Assembly (NCBI GenBank): GCA_000149265.1
Contig: CH003364.1
Location: forward strand, 1,150,698-1,214,697
Source of the DNA: Ciona savignyi
Lineage: Eukaryota > Chordata > Ascidiacea > Phlebobranchia > Cionidae
Direction of reading: 5' to 3'
Length of the DNA: 64,000 nucleotides
The position numbers were made by a program, and so were the translations under genes. A model generated the notes under the pieces. The model had not been told where the DNA came from and did not search any database. It was given only the letters and a program-made list of their open reading frames with translations. The first letter of the stretch is position 1; each line of letters starts with the position of its first letter. Shown here piece by piece: positions 15,201-30,200 of the stretch.

Positions 15201-18200
15201 TACTCAAATAAAGAATTATAAAAATAATACAGTAAAGCCATTCTTTACTTAAATAAACCAAATTTTTAGCTTTACTAATATTTCCAGAACTACTGTATCC
15301 TTTTATTTATTAGTGCATATAAGTAGGCCCCTAATATTCCTTTAATTATCTGCTTTTGCAGTATTAGAATTATATTCGCCAGTATTTAAGAAAGAGTATA
15401 GACAGATTCATAAGAGTCAAAACAACAACAATATATGTCACCTGTATATTGCAGTCCTCATCTTGGTTGGTGAGTCCAATACAACCAGGCTCACCAACAA
15501 AGCCATTGGAGCATGACCGCTGCTGACGGCGGACACCACGACCACACGAGGCACTACAGTCACTCCATGAAGACCATTGTTTAAAGAACGGACAAGCCTG
15601 TATGGTGTGTTGCCGAATTGTTAACTTGATTGTTACCTATACAGACTCCGATACAAAAACGGTCCTAGTGACGAGTCCATCATGGTCGGTCAAAAAAAGA
15701 AAAAAAAGAACGGACAAGTCAAGAGCATATAAAGGTTGCCATGATTTGTTTATTTCAAATGGTTGTCTTTGAATGGCAACATTTCTATGATTTATCACTA
15801 ATTGTTATCACATAACTTGTAAAGGAAATAATAGGCTCTATCGAGGTGCATTTTTTTAATGCTTCTGTAAGTGAATAAATACATTAACCACTCGGCCATG
15901 TAACTTAATACAAAAATTAGCAGAGGGTTTTGTGCATGGACAAACATAACACACAGGTAAGGTGACAATAAGGGTACTAAAAAAACATCACTTTTATATA
16001 CGATATAAAAAAACACACCTGTTCATTACAGAAATTAGTATCACTGGAAGCCCCCATGCACCCTGATCCTCCAACTTCACCATTGACACATTCTCTCGTC
16101 CTCGACTGCTGCCCCACTCCGCAGGTTACCGAGCACTGGTCCCATGGGTACCACTGTGACCATTCCGGACATTTCTGAGAAGAAAGGGGTTTATTGTTAG
16201 AGGAATAAAGTAGGGAGTTGTTTTGAGAGTCTATAGGTCATATGGATGAATGGATAATTCCAATCCTAGCAGCGATAAAGAAATCCAATTTACATGGATT
16301 AAACTTTTTTATAGTTTAGTCTGTACTCTTGGCACAAGATTTTCACACAGTTACATACTGGACTGTGGGTCCAAAACCATGGACATTTTTATAGTTGTTA
16401 TAGATCTCATGCCCACAGTCTAGTTGCCAATGCTGCTACAATTAGTCGTCTTAGAAAACACTTGATTTAGTTTTTACAATATATAGAATAAGTAAGTTTT
16501 AAATATAGTTGAAATCTTGCTATTTGTATCGAGATTTCGGGATGTGATTGTAGAGGGAAACAAGAATTTAGGTATAACACCAATGCTTTAATGTACACAT
16601 CTGTAGTACGTCTGTAGTTACATGATTACGAATTGCTGTAATGGGCATAATACTTGCACTTACATGATTACGGATTGCTGTAATGGGCATAACACTAGTA
16701 GTTACATGATCACGGGCTGTTGTAATGGGCATAATGTTGGTAGTTATTTGATTACGGATTGGTTTAACCCTTTAACTGCCGCTGTCGACTCAAGTCGACA
16801 GCGCTAAAAATTACATAAGTAGAAAAGTATACGGCCGATTTTGATCAGTGAGATGGCGCTGGTGAGCTGAATAATTTCTGCGTTTATCAATATAAGATGA
16901 TATATAGGTTTGCATTTGATATTTTTTAGTTATTTGAGTTTAAAAAATGTATACATACATGTGTGATTTTTAGTTGTTTTAATTAGTTTTAATTTTGATT
17001 TTAGTCCCCGATTAGTTTATAACTATTGTCGTCATGGTTCGCTTGTTTAGTTTGAAAACAAGCCATTCGTTTTTTGCTTGTACATTTTGGATTAGGCTAT
17101 TTTTTGAGCTCATGGAGGGTAAAAACAGGTATTCTGTTGAAGAAACTGCCCTTTTGTTGGCTGATAATGATTCTGGAAGCAGTTGTGCTTCATTTTCGAG
17201 TAGTTCTAGCCATGAAGAATCTTTTTGAAGCTGTTTTGCAGTAGTTTTGTTTTCCTGTGGCTATGTGTTTGTGTTTCATTGGGCGAGTGCAAAAAAAAAT
17301 AAATTTTTTTTTTTTGATTTGCGTATTACGACGTCATCATTAAAGTTTTGACGTCATCATAAAAAGAGTAGTACACAAATGTTCCAAAGATAATCATAAA
17401 TAACTTTGCTACATACTGTTTTGTTTGTAAATGAAAAAAAAAGATAGTTTTTGTTGATCTAAACAGTAACACATGACGTCATTGCCCAATGCATGACGTC
17501 ATCAAAATTTTACTAATGTTAAAAAAAAGAAAATTTATTACTGAACAACTTCTCTGTTGATCATATAATGCTTGCATCAATAGTTTTTTAAACAGAAGCT
17601 TCTAACCTAAGGTGACTTAGCCAAAAAATGACCTAAAAAACAGCCGGCAGTTAAAGGGTTAATGGGCATAATACTAGTAGTTACATGATTACGGATTGCT
17701 TTAATGGGCATAATACTTGCAGTTACATGATTACAGATTGCTTTACTGGGCATAATATTTGAGTTACATGATTACGGATTGTCCTAATGGGCATATAATA
17801 GACATAATGGTCATAATAACTACCTGGATGTTACAAGAAGTTGATTCAGATACGGGTCCCATATCTGCGCATCCGGCTCCATTTGGAAGGCAAGTTCTCG
17901 TTCTGATCATTGTTCCTCCTCCACAAGGCGCGGAGCAGTTGCCATGATCCGACCAGGAGGACCACGTCGGGCAGGACTGGTCCATACAGCTCATCCGCTC
18001 CATCGCGTTGCCGTAGCAAGTTCCGCCGTTCTGCGTCGAGCACTCTCGTGTTCTTGTGGTGTGGCCTTGACCGCATGTGGCACTACACGCAGACCATGAC
18101 CTCCATGTTGCCCACATAGCACAACTCTGAGTGAAACATTGAAAAATAAGTTTTGTGTATAATTATGTAAAAATAACTCTTTATTTTTACGTGAACGATA

Positions 18201-21200
18201 CTGTGCTGTCAAAGTATCCCACAGTTTAACTCTTGTGGTATTAAATAGCTCTTATCATTATGGCTACAGGAAGAGAATAAAGAAATTGCACTTGGCACTT
18301 CCAAGCTAACTATTAAAAAAATAAGATCAAAATGAACAACATACTACTATCATTAAGCTCTTCTCTTTAACCAGTGACATGGAGTGAAATAACTACATCA
18401 AATATTTCTAGGTTGAACTTTGGCCGTGCCCACTGATTTTTTCATTGTTGAAATAGTTTGAAATATAGATCATTCAAACATGGATTAAGTAACAATAAAA
18501 CACTTTAATAGCTCAGGTAACCGGACTATGATACACATTATTGTAATTAATTTCAGTTTCTATGCCAACTGCTTTTTTTTAAAAAAAATGGGACAAATAA
18601 ATAAACTAAACTAAACTTTTCCATCCTGGAAATAAACAGCAGATCATATTATGCCTCATTAGCTATTGCAAGTTGGATAGAGTCATCAGGTACTCTTACA
18701 ATTAAACAGTTCATTAATGTTTTTTTATTCCACAAACATGGAGAAAAAAGTGTATCAACAATATCACACAATTACTATTAAGTTATTGGCTATATTATGA
18801 AAAATAACTAATTACAGTACTACAAAGCTAAGACAAAATTTCTATTACTGTCCTAAGGCCAAACAAATTAGATGAAATATTTAATGAAAGTCCCAAAGCT
18901 CTCACCCCAAGATCACATATTTCAGTCTCTACATTATCCCCAGCGCACGACTGCACGTCGGCGATTCTGTTCAGACAAACTCTCCTTCTAGTTTGGAATC
19001 CAGTTCCGCAGGTGATGCCACAACCAGACCAACTGCTCCACACAGACCAAGAGGGGCAAGGCTAAAATGAGAATTCCGTACATAAGATTTTCCCACCAAT
19101 TTTGGGAATAGGCATTGTTTAAATAGGAAAAATAAATTTTAAGTCCTGTACTGATGGGCAAGCACATAATATTAGTTTTACAAAAAAATATAATGCTATA
19201 GATACTTAAAGTTTAATTATATTTTTTACTACATTGAAAACACAAAGCAAAACCTTTAATAAAAATTGGAAAACAGAAAAAATTGGCTAAACATTAGTTA
19301 TTAAAACACGTCAAAAAGTCAATCAATTATTTAAATCAGTAAATAAAAACCAGATTTCTCAGAAATAAATAAAGGTTAAAAAAATAAACACCGATTAGTG
19401 GTTAAGTGCAACTCCTTTCAACTGAAAGGTTGCAGGTTAGAATCTAGTCGCTAGCTAGTTCTGTGTGTTCTTGATGTGATCTTACTTATTGTGATCTTAC
19501 GATTGGCTGTGTTTTAACCCCCTTGGTTTTCCTATCCACAAGGATAAACACGAATAACTTTTCATTTGCAAACAAAATTACTAAATCCAAATGATTTAAA
19601 TTTACCTGTCCATTGCAGTAGAGTTGCATTGATTCTGGACCAATGCAACCGCCTTGTCCAGGGCTACCATTCGCACAAGTCCTGTTCCTCGTCTGGGTCC
19701 CACCACCGCAGAGTACAGAGCATGTTGTCCATGTTGACCAGTCTTCCCACACAGGGCAGCTCTGTTATGTTTTAAACTGGTTACGGTATTTCCCAGACAA
19801 CATTAACACATCAGAATGAAAAAAAAACAGTTCATGTTTAAATTGATTTGTTCTGGCCGTTTAGTGTGACGTCTTTAAAATAAGGGTTAAGAAAGTGATC
19901 GCTTGCGAATCAGTTGTGTCTTTGGACAAGGCACTTAACAGACATTGCCTAAACCCAGTAGACCAATGGGTTCTACCAAATTAAAAGAATGTGTGAATCA
20001 TACACAACACACTGTAACAGCACCAGTAACCCGACAGTGGGCGCGAGGTGATCTGATATGTCGTTTCACGGGGATAAACATATTTATTCTATCCTAATTA
20101 ACACATCAAAATAAAAAAAAATTTAGTTAATGTTACATGATTTATTTGTTAAGAATGTTGCATGTGTGGGAAGATCCATTTAGATCCAAACTGGTTATAA
20201 TGGATAAAGCGACTTTATATATTCAAAGTGAAAAAGAAAATTCTGATATAAAGGGCCAAGATTGAGAACTGCTGCTATAGATTTATGTACATTAATGATA
20301 AGAAACATAATGTGATGGATTCCTATGTTTTATGCACTGAAGTCCGTTTTCTACAACATTTTCCATCCTGCATTCAACTACCTGGCTGTTGCATGTGTCG
20401 ATGTCCTCCGCTGAACCAGGGCATTCGTTCTCACCACCCTCACCACTGACACACGTTCGTTGGTGCGAACGGGTGCCGCCGCCACATGTATGGCTGCACG
20501 GCGACCAGCTGTCCCAGCTACTCCAGTATGAACAGACCTGAAGGATTATTGTGTAAGTAACTTGCGAAACAATATTTGCAAAACATTGCAAATGAGCTTT
20601 AAATGAGAAAATGTAAGAAAAGAAGGCAAAAGGTATAACTATGCACACATATTTGGGTTGTTAAGATAAATCCTGATTGTGTGTGTGTAATGTCCATTTT
20701 TTAATAAAAGTATACGCTTAAATTACACAAAAGTAGCCATCCTACCCCTTCATGGCATTCTGCCTGCTGTGTGCTGGGTCCCACACAGCTATCCACCTCC
20801 ACATCACCAAGCATGCACTTCCTGGTTTGTGTTCGTACACCAATACCACAGGTTCTGCTGCATGATGTCCACGAGCTCCAGCCAGCCCAACCGCTACATG
20901 GCTAAAGGAATTGAATGCAAATTTTAAAACACGTTAGGTTAAGAGCATAAGATAGGACAGGATACACTTAACATATTGCTTGGTAAAAACACTTAATTTA
21001 CAGTGAAAAGTTTCCTTCAATTACAATGCACTGCAAAAGCTACGGTAACTTGATTGTTGGATCATAATGCATCTTTATTTTCTGATATCCTTAGATAAAC
21101 ATTAGTACCCTATGATCAGATAAACATTAGTACCCTATGATCTTATAATAATCACTATACTAAGAAGATACTTTAAATGAGAAAAATTTCCTGCTTACTT

Positions 21201-24200
21201 GATCGTTACAAGTGTCAATCCTCGACGACCTTCCAGAACATCCGTCCTCGCCTGGTACTCCACCAACGCATGTTCGGCTTCTGCGAATCACACCACCACC
21301 GCACGTCGCTGAACAGCTGGGATCATTTACCGGCACTTCAGGCCACGGGGCCCAGGTTGGGCAGGTTGCCTGAAAGAGAAAAATAATGAGTTTTTAGGGG
21401 GTAAATTAATTTTTACATTCAGGGGTGATAACGGTCACAGCTTATACTTTTTAGGTTTTAGCCTTATCTATTTTATTCCTATTAAAATGTTTACGACAGA
21501 GGTTTTAACCTTTAATGCTTTCAAAAATAAATGCTAAACCAAACTACACACTGGTAGTTATAAACCACATTCCATCAACCTAAACAGATAGGTAATCACT
21601 TTTTTATAACAAGTTTTTTAAAGAATATTATTTTTAGTCTATTTTCTATTTTGCAATAAATTTTATGGTTTTAATTTTTAAATCAATTTTAAAGAAATTC
21701 AACTGAACTACACACAGGTACCATTAGAGAACTGGTCATCATTGCATTTGATTTGACTGAATATTGAATCCATTACCTGTCTGGTCATGACCATCAACCT
21801 TAACCACTGCCTCAACAGAGTAGGAAACATTTTTCCATAAAATAATCAACATAAAAAGTACTATTTTAAAGCACCTTTATGACACAATTTTTTTTCTTTT
21901 GGTTGGCTCTCCAGGTCACAGAGGAACAGGTCCCACGACAGAACCCCCATAAAATAAACATAAAAAGTAATATTTCAAAGCAACATACCTTTATGACACA
22001 GTTTTCTTGTTCGGATGCATCTCCAGGGCAGAGGGAAACAGGGCCTGCAGCAGAACCTCCATCTGCAGCTAGCACAGAGCAGAATCGCACCCTGTTTCTG
22101 CTACCCACACCACAAGTGGAACTGCATATTCCCCAGCTCGTCCATGATGACCAAGTGGGGCAATCCTGTGCAAGAATTCAAATTGTCACAATTTGAGTTT
22201 TCGAAGTGAATCGTGGTTATTTTGGATTGTTAAATACACTTTTGTAGGATATATGCAAAGTATTTCTCAAAAACAAACGTGCAATTTTCTCAAAATACTT
22301 TTGGAAAACTACATTTTTTTACTATTCCCTTAAAAATGTTACAACACTATTTTTTTAATTTTATTTTTTAAAAAGTTTGCGTTTAATGATCGAAACAGGC
22401 ATAGTACCACAGCAGAGATACATACCACATTAGCGCAAGGTGCAGTCACCACACTTCGGCCTCTGCAACCCGGTCCCCCGGCAACTCCGTTCTCGCATGT
22501 TCGTCTCCGAGAGATCTGACCCCCTCCGCACGTCACCCCACATGACGTCCACATGGACCACGGGGTCCAAAAGGGACATTGCTGGCACAAAGGGTTTTGA
22601 TGAGGCGTTTAACTATATTATACATTGAAGGCAACGCAGACATGCAGTTAGTAATCTGATTGCAAAAAAGCAGTTATAAATTTTATACCTAAGTTTAAAT
22701 AATTTCTCAAAAGGTTTCATAACTGATTTATGGAGTCCATGTACCCCCATAAAAGATAAAACTTAACCTTATTGACCCATGATGTAAGATACCCATTAAC
22801 CCAGGTCGTGATGGTTTTTGAAATTTATTTTATCAAACAGTATTCTTGAAATTGGAATTATGAAATATATTTTGGTCAATATTGGACATTACAGTAATTT
22901 ACTATAGTTTTCAACAAGACACAAAAACCAAAAAATTTTAAAGTTTCATGAAAAAAACGAAATGTCACAAAATACACATGGTTTTATAATAATTAGCCGT
23001 ATACTGTTATCCAAAGTTTACATGCAGTTATACTACCATCCACTATCTGACTATTGTTGGGTGTTGTACAGTCTGTTAGTAGTGACATGCATGTTAGCTT
23101 GAGTTTCGACTTTCGAAAGATAACATCTCAGCATCCAGGATTAGTCGGTTAGTAAACCTGCATCTAAAAGCCTAGAAATCTTTCTTATGGATAAGAAGTG
23201 ATTAAGTGGTTAGTAGGGCAGTTGATACTGCAGCACCGTGCTTCTTCTAACCTCAGTGTTGCAGACGACTGCTTCACTGGGGGCACCTGGGCAATCACTC
23301 TGGTCTGAACTGAGTAGACAAGTTCTAACCCTGGTCGAGATGCCGCTGCTGCATGATACTGTGCATTCGGCCCATGGCTGCCAGTTGCTCCATGAAGCAC
23401 AAGACTAAAAATGAAAATTTTAGATTCTGACCACCTAGAACCTGCTGGAAATAAAATGGATCCAAACGGACCTGGGTGTTGCACTCTTCACTTGCGTTAA
23501 CCGGGCCCATGCAGCCCATCTGGCCAGGGTAGCCGTGCTCGCAAGCGCGGTTTCTGTATCTCATTCCTCCGTTGCATGGCATGGAGCATGCGCTCCATTC
23601 ACTCCAATCCATCCATCTTGGACATGCCTATTTTTGTCATACAACATTTGAAGGGTTATCTCGGTGCACCTGCGCTGTGGAATGTGTGTGGGGGGCATCT
23701 GCGTGCACGACTGGCATTTACAGAGGCACGACAAAATTTTATTTAGAGTACAACGTTCGAAGAATTTGTAATGTTCGCTCACGGACAGGCGATTTAAAAA
23801 GGTCAGGCGAATTTAGCGCACGAAATATAGGGCGCGTATTTACATATGTTGAGTAACGTCTGCGCTTAAACTGATAGTCGTGCCTCATAGCCGTTGTCTC
23901 TGCCTTGCAACCCCCCTGAGGGCATGTCGAATCTGCCGCTTAAATTATTTCGAAGAATTTTTTTAAATTACCTGGTTGTTGCAGGCGGCGGTCTCATTTG
24001 TTGCGCCCATGCAACCTTGCTGGCCAGGATAACCAAACGCGCAGGTACGGAACCTGGTTTGAGTTCCTCCACCACATGAGACACTGCAGTCGTTGTAAGC
24101 ACCCCACACTGACCATACTGGACAAGGCGCCATGTTGCAAGTCTGATAAGAAAATATTTAATTTATAAAAACAATGTTAAATAGCCTGGTAATTCACCCG

Positions 24201-27200
24201 TTTGGTGTATTTTTCTTGCTAATATGGCAACAAGTTCAAAATTAAAGTACTGGAAAGATCCAGAGTAAAATATGACAATAGACAGTGCTTATTTAAATGT
24301 TTTTTAAAAATACTTTATTTTAAAACCAGACAGCAAAACAAATTTTAATATGTTTGAACTATTTACAACACAAAGAGCAATGTCATAAATAAATTAAAAT
24401 AAAAAAATTGATTTTTAAATCCAGGCTTTGGTAAAATGGATAGGTATAAGACATAAATCTTCCTAGTTAAAGAGAATTAGCCACTTTTGACCGAAAAAAG
24501 TTATCTGTTTTTCAGAATTACACTACAACATAAAACTGTTTATGTAAGTTCTATCGCGTACCCTGCTCTCTGATGATGGTCCCTCGCATTCGGTTTCAGT
24601 AGGATTGACACCCGGAATGCAAGTTCGAACCCTGATCTCATTTCCACCGCCGCACGTTTTGCCGCACTGGCTCCATTCTCCCCACTCCGACCATGCCGCT
24701 GCAAACAAAGTCGGGTGTTAGCGCAAAACAAAAAAACGCCCACATAGGACCATTTCGATGAAGACACACCTTGGCCGCAGGCAAAGTTTGCAATGCTTTG
24801 CACAACGTCGAAAAGATCTTCGAATTCTTGAACGAAAAAGGCGTTTTCGCTGTCAGGGTCGCTTGCAATGGCATTTATTTCATGCTCAGCAACACGGTCC
24901 GTTACACCAATCGCGATCACTTTGATGCCTTTGTCTTTTAGTGCCTGTTAGACAAAATATTGGGTTTAGATTTAGAAAATTTAGTTCTTATTTCCAATTA
25001 TTGAAAACTACTGATTGGAATTGTTGAAATGTTTCGTCCTGAAAATAGGATTTGTGACATTTCCATAACATCCTACATTAAAATAATAAAAATCAACTGA
25101 ATCCTACATATCTATTTAGGGGTAGTGGTGCCTTATATAAATCAAACCTGACAAGACAAGTATAACCCTTTGAGAGCATAAAATATATGTTTTTATTGTG
25201 ATAAACTAACTGTTTTAAGAATTTAATAAAAAAATTATTCAAATTCTAAATATAGTTTATTTTACGATGAACAATATCATTTGCATGCTCTTGTGTTCAA
25301 GACTTTCCAGATTGTTTTAATGTTCTTAGTAGAAAAGAATTTAGAGCTAAGTCTGCCATGTCAACAGCAATAATTCCATACCTGCACGGTAACAGCTGGG
25401 TTGTCCTGCGCTCTTCCATCAGTTAGCACCACAGCTATATCTGGAAGACCGGGCCTGTTACCCTCTGAGACTGTGAATACGTTCTCGGCAGCGTACGTAA
25501 GTGCCTTTCCGGTGTGCGTGCCTACTCCGTCATAAACCATACGATCAACCCGCTCAATCAAGTCAGCACTGCTGGTGGATTGGGCAAAGCTCCACAATGG
25601 GATAACGTCTCGGTTGTAACGCAACGCAGCAACCTATACATAGGAATATATTTTTTTATAACTATGTTGAAAAATTTTGTGTTTTTTAAGCACTAAGCAT
25701 TGTTAGTAGTAAAAAATTCAAAATAAATGTTTTTTTTTATTTATCGATTGAGTTTAAGTCCATAGGAGTATAGGTAGATAAAATTCATAAATGTGAGTGG
25801 TAAATGATAATGAAAAAAAATTCTGAGTGCTATAACTTATAAAGACCTGAACTCCATTCGGCATTATACTGTTACTCTGTTGCATAAAACTTACCCTTGT
25901 TTTATCCAATCCAACATTGACTCGGTTCAAAATTTGTCTCAGGAAACTTCGAACGCTTTGGAAGTTGGTGTTACCAATGCTGCTGCTTGAATCAATGATG
26001 AATGCAATGTCCAGTTGTGTGCAATCTAAAGGTAAGCAAATTATTAATATTGGGGTTTTTAATCCTGCCGGTGGTAAAATAAATATAACAGGTAGAACAA
26101 TCTATGAAAAACCTTGTGCTCAAAGTCGGGGAATACAATATTTTAGTTTAATGCTCTTTCAACACAAGGGATATTATGCATCAATTTAATTTGGTAGAAC
26201 CCATTAATCTGCTGGGTTCAGACAATGTCCGTTAGGTGCCTTACCCAAGGACACAACCGACTAGCTAGAGACTAGTTTCTAACATGCAACCTTTCGGTTG
26301 AAAGGAGTTGCACTAAACCACCGGAATAACCGGTTGTACCAAAACAGGCAATTGATTTAGATTTTTACGGGTAAAGTATTTTAAGTTTCAACCAAGTATA
26401 GAAAGTTACCTATGTTCAAAGTGATTTTACGACATGTGAATGAAATATAAATTTAAAAAGGTTAAAAATAACTTACTTTCAAGTAATCCATTTGGTGGAA
26501 ATTCCCCTGCAAATATAAAGTTTATTTTATTGATCGGTAAAATAAAAATAGACACTGAGAATAAAAATTGAAATAAAATAGAATGTCGTACAAGGACATA
26601 TGTTTGTTAAACCCAGAAAAGTATTACTCACGGCAAGCAATGGTGTTACAAGATTTGGCTTCTGTAGAGGAACCAGTGCAATTTCCATCACCGGCGTTTC
26701 CATTTATACAACTTCTACTTCTCTCCTGAATCAAGTATTGTGTTAAAGTAAACCATATACATATGAAAAATATTTTATTTATGTATTTGAATCTTGTATC
26801 GATAGGTGGCAGTAAATAAAACTTGGACGGGTTTAGTTAAAGTTGTGAAAATTCTTACCATGACTCCTCCATCACAGCTTGCAGAGCAACTTCCCCAAGA
26901 CGACCAGGTATCCCAATAAGGACACGCTTGCGGCATGCACGGCTGTTCCGAGGACTCACTGCCCTCGCATCCAGGACCGCCAGCATCACCTCCAATGCAG
27001 ATCCGGAATCGGCTGATCGTACCCATACCGCAGCTGACACTGCAGACTCCTGGACTCCAAGCCGACCAAGTCGCACACGGTGGCTGCAAAATTAAAATAA
27101 CAATTATGGAAAGAAAAGTAAGTTAAGTTTATTTGTTTTTACCATTTTTTTAAAAAAAAACAATAATTAAAAGAACACATTTAATATATGGAAAAAGTAG

Positions 27201-30200
27201 AGCAAGATAAAGGGGAAAACGACAGTTATTATAGCAGGTCATGAAAAAAAAATAAAAAAAATTTAGAAAACATACAAATTCAGTCATAAATCCCTAACTA
27301 TATAAATTGTCATCAGAAAATTGAAATTCCAGATTTTTAAATCCAATGGGTTTAGAAGAAAAAAGGTAATTTTTAACAAAAAAATAAGATTAAAATATTC
27401 CACTTACCAAGTTATCACAATCTTTGGTTTCTGATGAAGGTCCTTCGCAACCAACCATACCAAAATCACCATTCATGCAGACTCTGGTTCTGTTCATTGT
27501 TCCGAAGTTGCAGGTGGTGCTACATGCGCTCCATTCAGACCAATCGGACATCATGGCTGTGGAAAATGGGGAAAATTAGACAAATTGTCTTTAATGTATT
27601 ATAAAGGTTGTGTTTATGCTTCTATGGGGACATAAGGTGTATAGTAGTTTATATAGGTCAAGAAAATAGTATAACTCCATATGTTTTAAAAAGGAATTAT
27701 GTAAGCCATTTAAAACAAAAATTTTTGGGAGATATCTATCGAAACCATAATTTGCAAGCAATTAGTTCAATTTAAGGTGCATAATTAATAGTGTGTATTC
27801 ACCATAAGCGCTAACCATGTGACCAAACACTTGGAAACACTTACGGCAATCGTTGTTGTTGCATTCCTGTGACTCCTCGTCGGACCCGGCGCAGCCGTCG
27901 TCACCGGGCGAGCCAAAGTTACAACTCCTGCTTCTCGTATGGGTTCCACCACCGCAAGAAACTGGGCAGTCTGACCAGGCGTTCCAACTTGACCAAACTG
28001 GACATTCCTGGAAAACGGTCGCACAGTTTAGTAATCGATTTGTTTTCAGTAAGCTGTAGTAACCAAAACAGAGTTTTTAATCATCGAATATCAGAGCTAA
28101 GGTTATACGAATATCAGAGCGAATGTTAAATTACCATCAAATTGCAGTCCTGCACTTGAGATGAATCACCCATGCAGCCACTGTCCCCAGCGTTTCCGTT
28201 TATGCACGTTCGGCTGCGATTTTGGAGACCCCCTCCGCATGTCATACTGCAAGGGGTATAAGTGCCCCATTCACCCCACATCGGACAGGGTTGGGTGTTG
28301 CAAACGATAGTTTCACTGTTGTCTTCCGTTCCACATAAACCAGGAATGTTAATCTAAAAAAGTAAGTGAAAATTAAAGTTGTGAGTTTGTACGGAAGAAC
28401 TTTTTTAATTTTTTCATTTCGGGTAGAAAGATAACTAGTAGCCTATTCAACATTATTAATAACAGAAATAAACTCTAATAATAACAAGAAAACATGATAT
28501 TACCAAGAAAACATAATATTAACAGGCAAACATGACATTAAAATGAAAGTTGTTACAATATGGCAATGGAAATTAACGCTGTTAGGTACATAGATTTAAA
28601 ATATTATTTTAATCTGCACAGATTGCATTAAGTCCCCCTGTTATAGGATTTCTTTGACCAAACACTGAATTCCCCTGTTATAGGATTTCTTTGCAAAACG
28701 CTGAATTCTCCTGTTATAGGATTTCTATGACAAAACGCTTACTTCTCCAACCAAGCATCTTCGCTCTCTTGTTGCTGATCCTGAACCGCAGGTCTTGCTA
28801 CAATCGCTGAACTCACCCCATGCTCCCCAGCCGGGGCAAGGTTGGGGGTTGCAAATTCTCTCGTCATACTTTTGCCCCTCACAAGCCACTTCCGCTGCAA
28901 ATGGTGGGACAAATACTTTAATTTAAAATAAATACTTTTTCCGCAGCATGAATTTAACAATCATTTTAATATAGCATAAAATCTATACCTTCGGGCTGAA
29001 GTCAATGTGCTGATATGGCAATGATTAATAATTNNNNNNNNNNNNNNNNNNNNNNNNNNNNNNNNNNNNNNNNNNNNNNNNNNNNNNNNNNNNNNNNNNN
29101 NNNNNNNNNNNNNNNNNNNNNNNNNNNNNNNNNNNNNNNNNNNNNNNNNNNNNNNNNNNNNNNNNNNNNNNNNNNNNNNNNNNNNNNNNNNNNNNNNNNN
29201 NNNNNNNNNNNNNNNNNNNNNNNNNNNNNNNNNNNNNNNNNNNNNNNNNNNNNNNNNNNNNNNNNNNNNNNNNNNNNNNNNNNNNNNNNNAATCCTAAAT
29301 GGGTTGAATTTAATTGACAGTTTAATGTTACACACTTTTGTTAGCTCCTGGCACAATGTTACAGGTCCTGTTTCTGAACTGAGTGCCGCCACCGCAGTCC
29401 ACATTGCAGTCGCCGAATCCCGACCATTCTCCCCACACGCTGCATGGGAAATCGTTGCACATTTGAACGTCACTGTCCGGACCCATACAACCGTCTTGTC
29501 CAGGGGACCCATTGTTGCAAGTGCGAGTTCGAACCTAAAAGAAAAATTAATATTACTGTTTGCTTTTAAGTTTTTGATTCTACACATCGCCAAGTTAAAA
29601 ATATTTTTGCGGAGATAACTTAAAGTTTATTTTTTGGGGCTTTATTGCAAGGGGGAAGGAAGAAGCAAGGATAAAAAAACGAAAAATGACAAAAAGCAAA
29701 GTTGTAAAACACTCTGCTACATAAGCATAATATAACATGAGAAAAAAACAGACATGGCCATTAAACCTCTGCCAATAAAAACAGTATATTTTAAAAGTTA
29801 TTTAATTCAATGTTTGTATCCTTAAACAGCTGCCTATCGAGATTAAAGTTCAGTTAGGCAGGAATTGGGTTTTCAAGATTAAATTTAGTTGCTAAAAATA
29901 ATTACAGTGAAAATTCCTTAATGATCTTTCACAGGATAATCTAAAGATGATTACTCCCCTTCCCTTTTCAATTCGAACAAAACAGGAATATTTCTTTTAG
30001 TTTAGTTTTAGTTTGGTTTATTTTTTTGCTCCTTCAATACAATAAAAAAGAATAGAATATCCAGTAAATTATAGCAACTGGCCTACCTGACTGCCACCTC
30101 CACATGGCTTGTTACAGTCGTCGTATTCAGACCATTGTCCGTAGTACGGGCATGCATTTGTGGCGCACGCTTGCGATTCAACCCTGGAGCCATCGCAACC

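Larger units (their letters stand above)
16600..17815 (+). repeat. 42-bp minisatellite split by the piggyBac-like element
   Basis: Units of about 42 bp containing TTACATGATTACGGATTGC and AATGGGCATAATAC occur at about 16600-16763 and again at 17663-17815, in the intron upstream of exon 16019-16174. The chance ORF through the left part is an artefact of the repeat. Confidence 0.85.

Noticed and set aside
16622-16807. Plus-strand ORF with repeated [10 protein letters not shown]
   Set aside because: Translation of the 42-bp satellite and the start of the piggyBac-like element; no protein character.
24540-24920. Single long minus-strand ORF through the last vWA exon and the next TSR exon
   Set aside because: It reads across the intron; splice sites at 24770 and 24698 restore the TSR frame instead.
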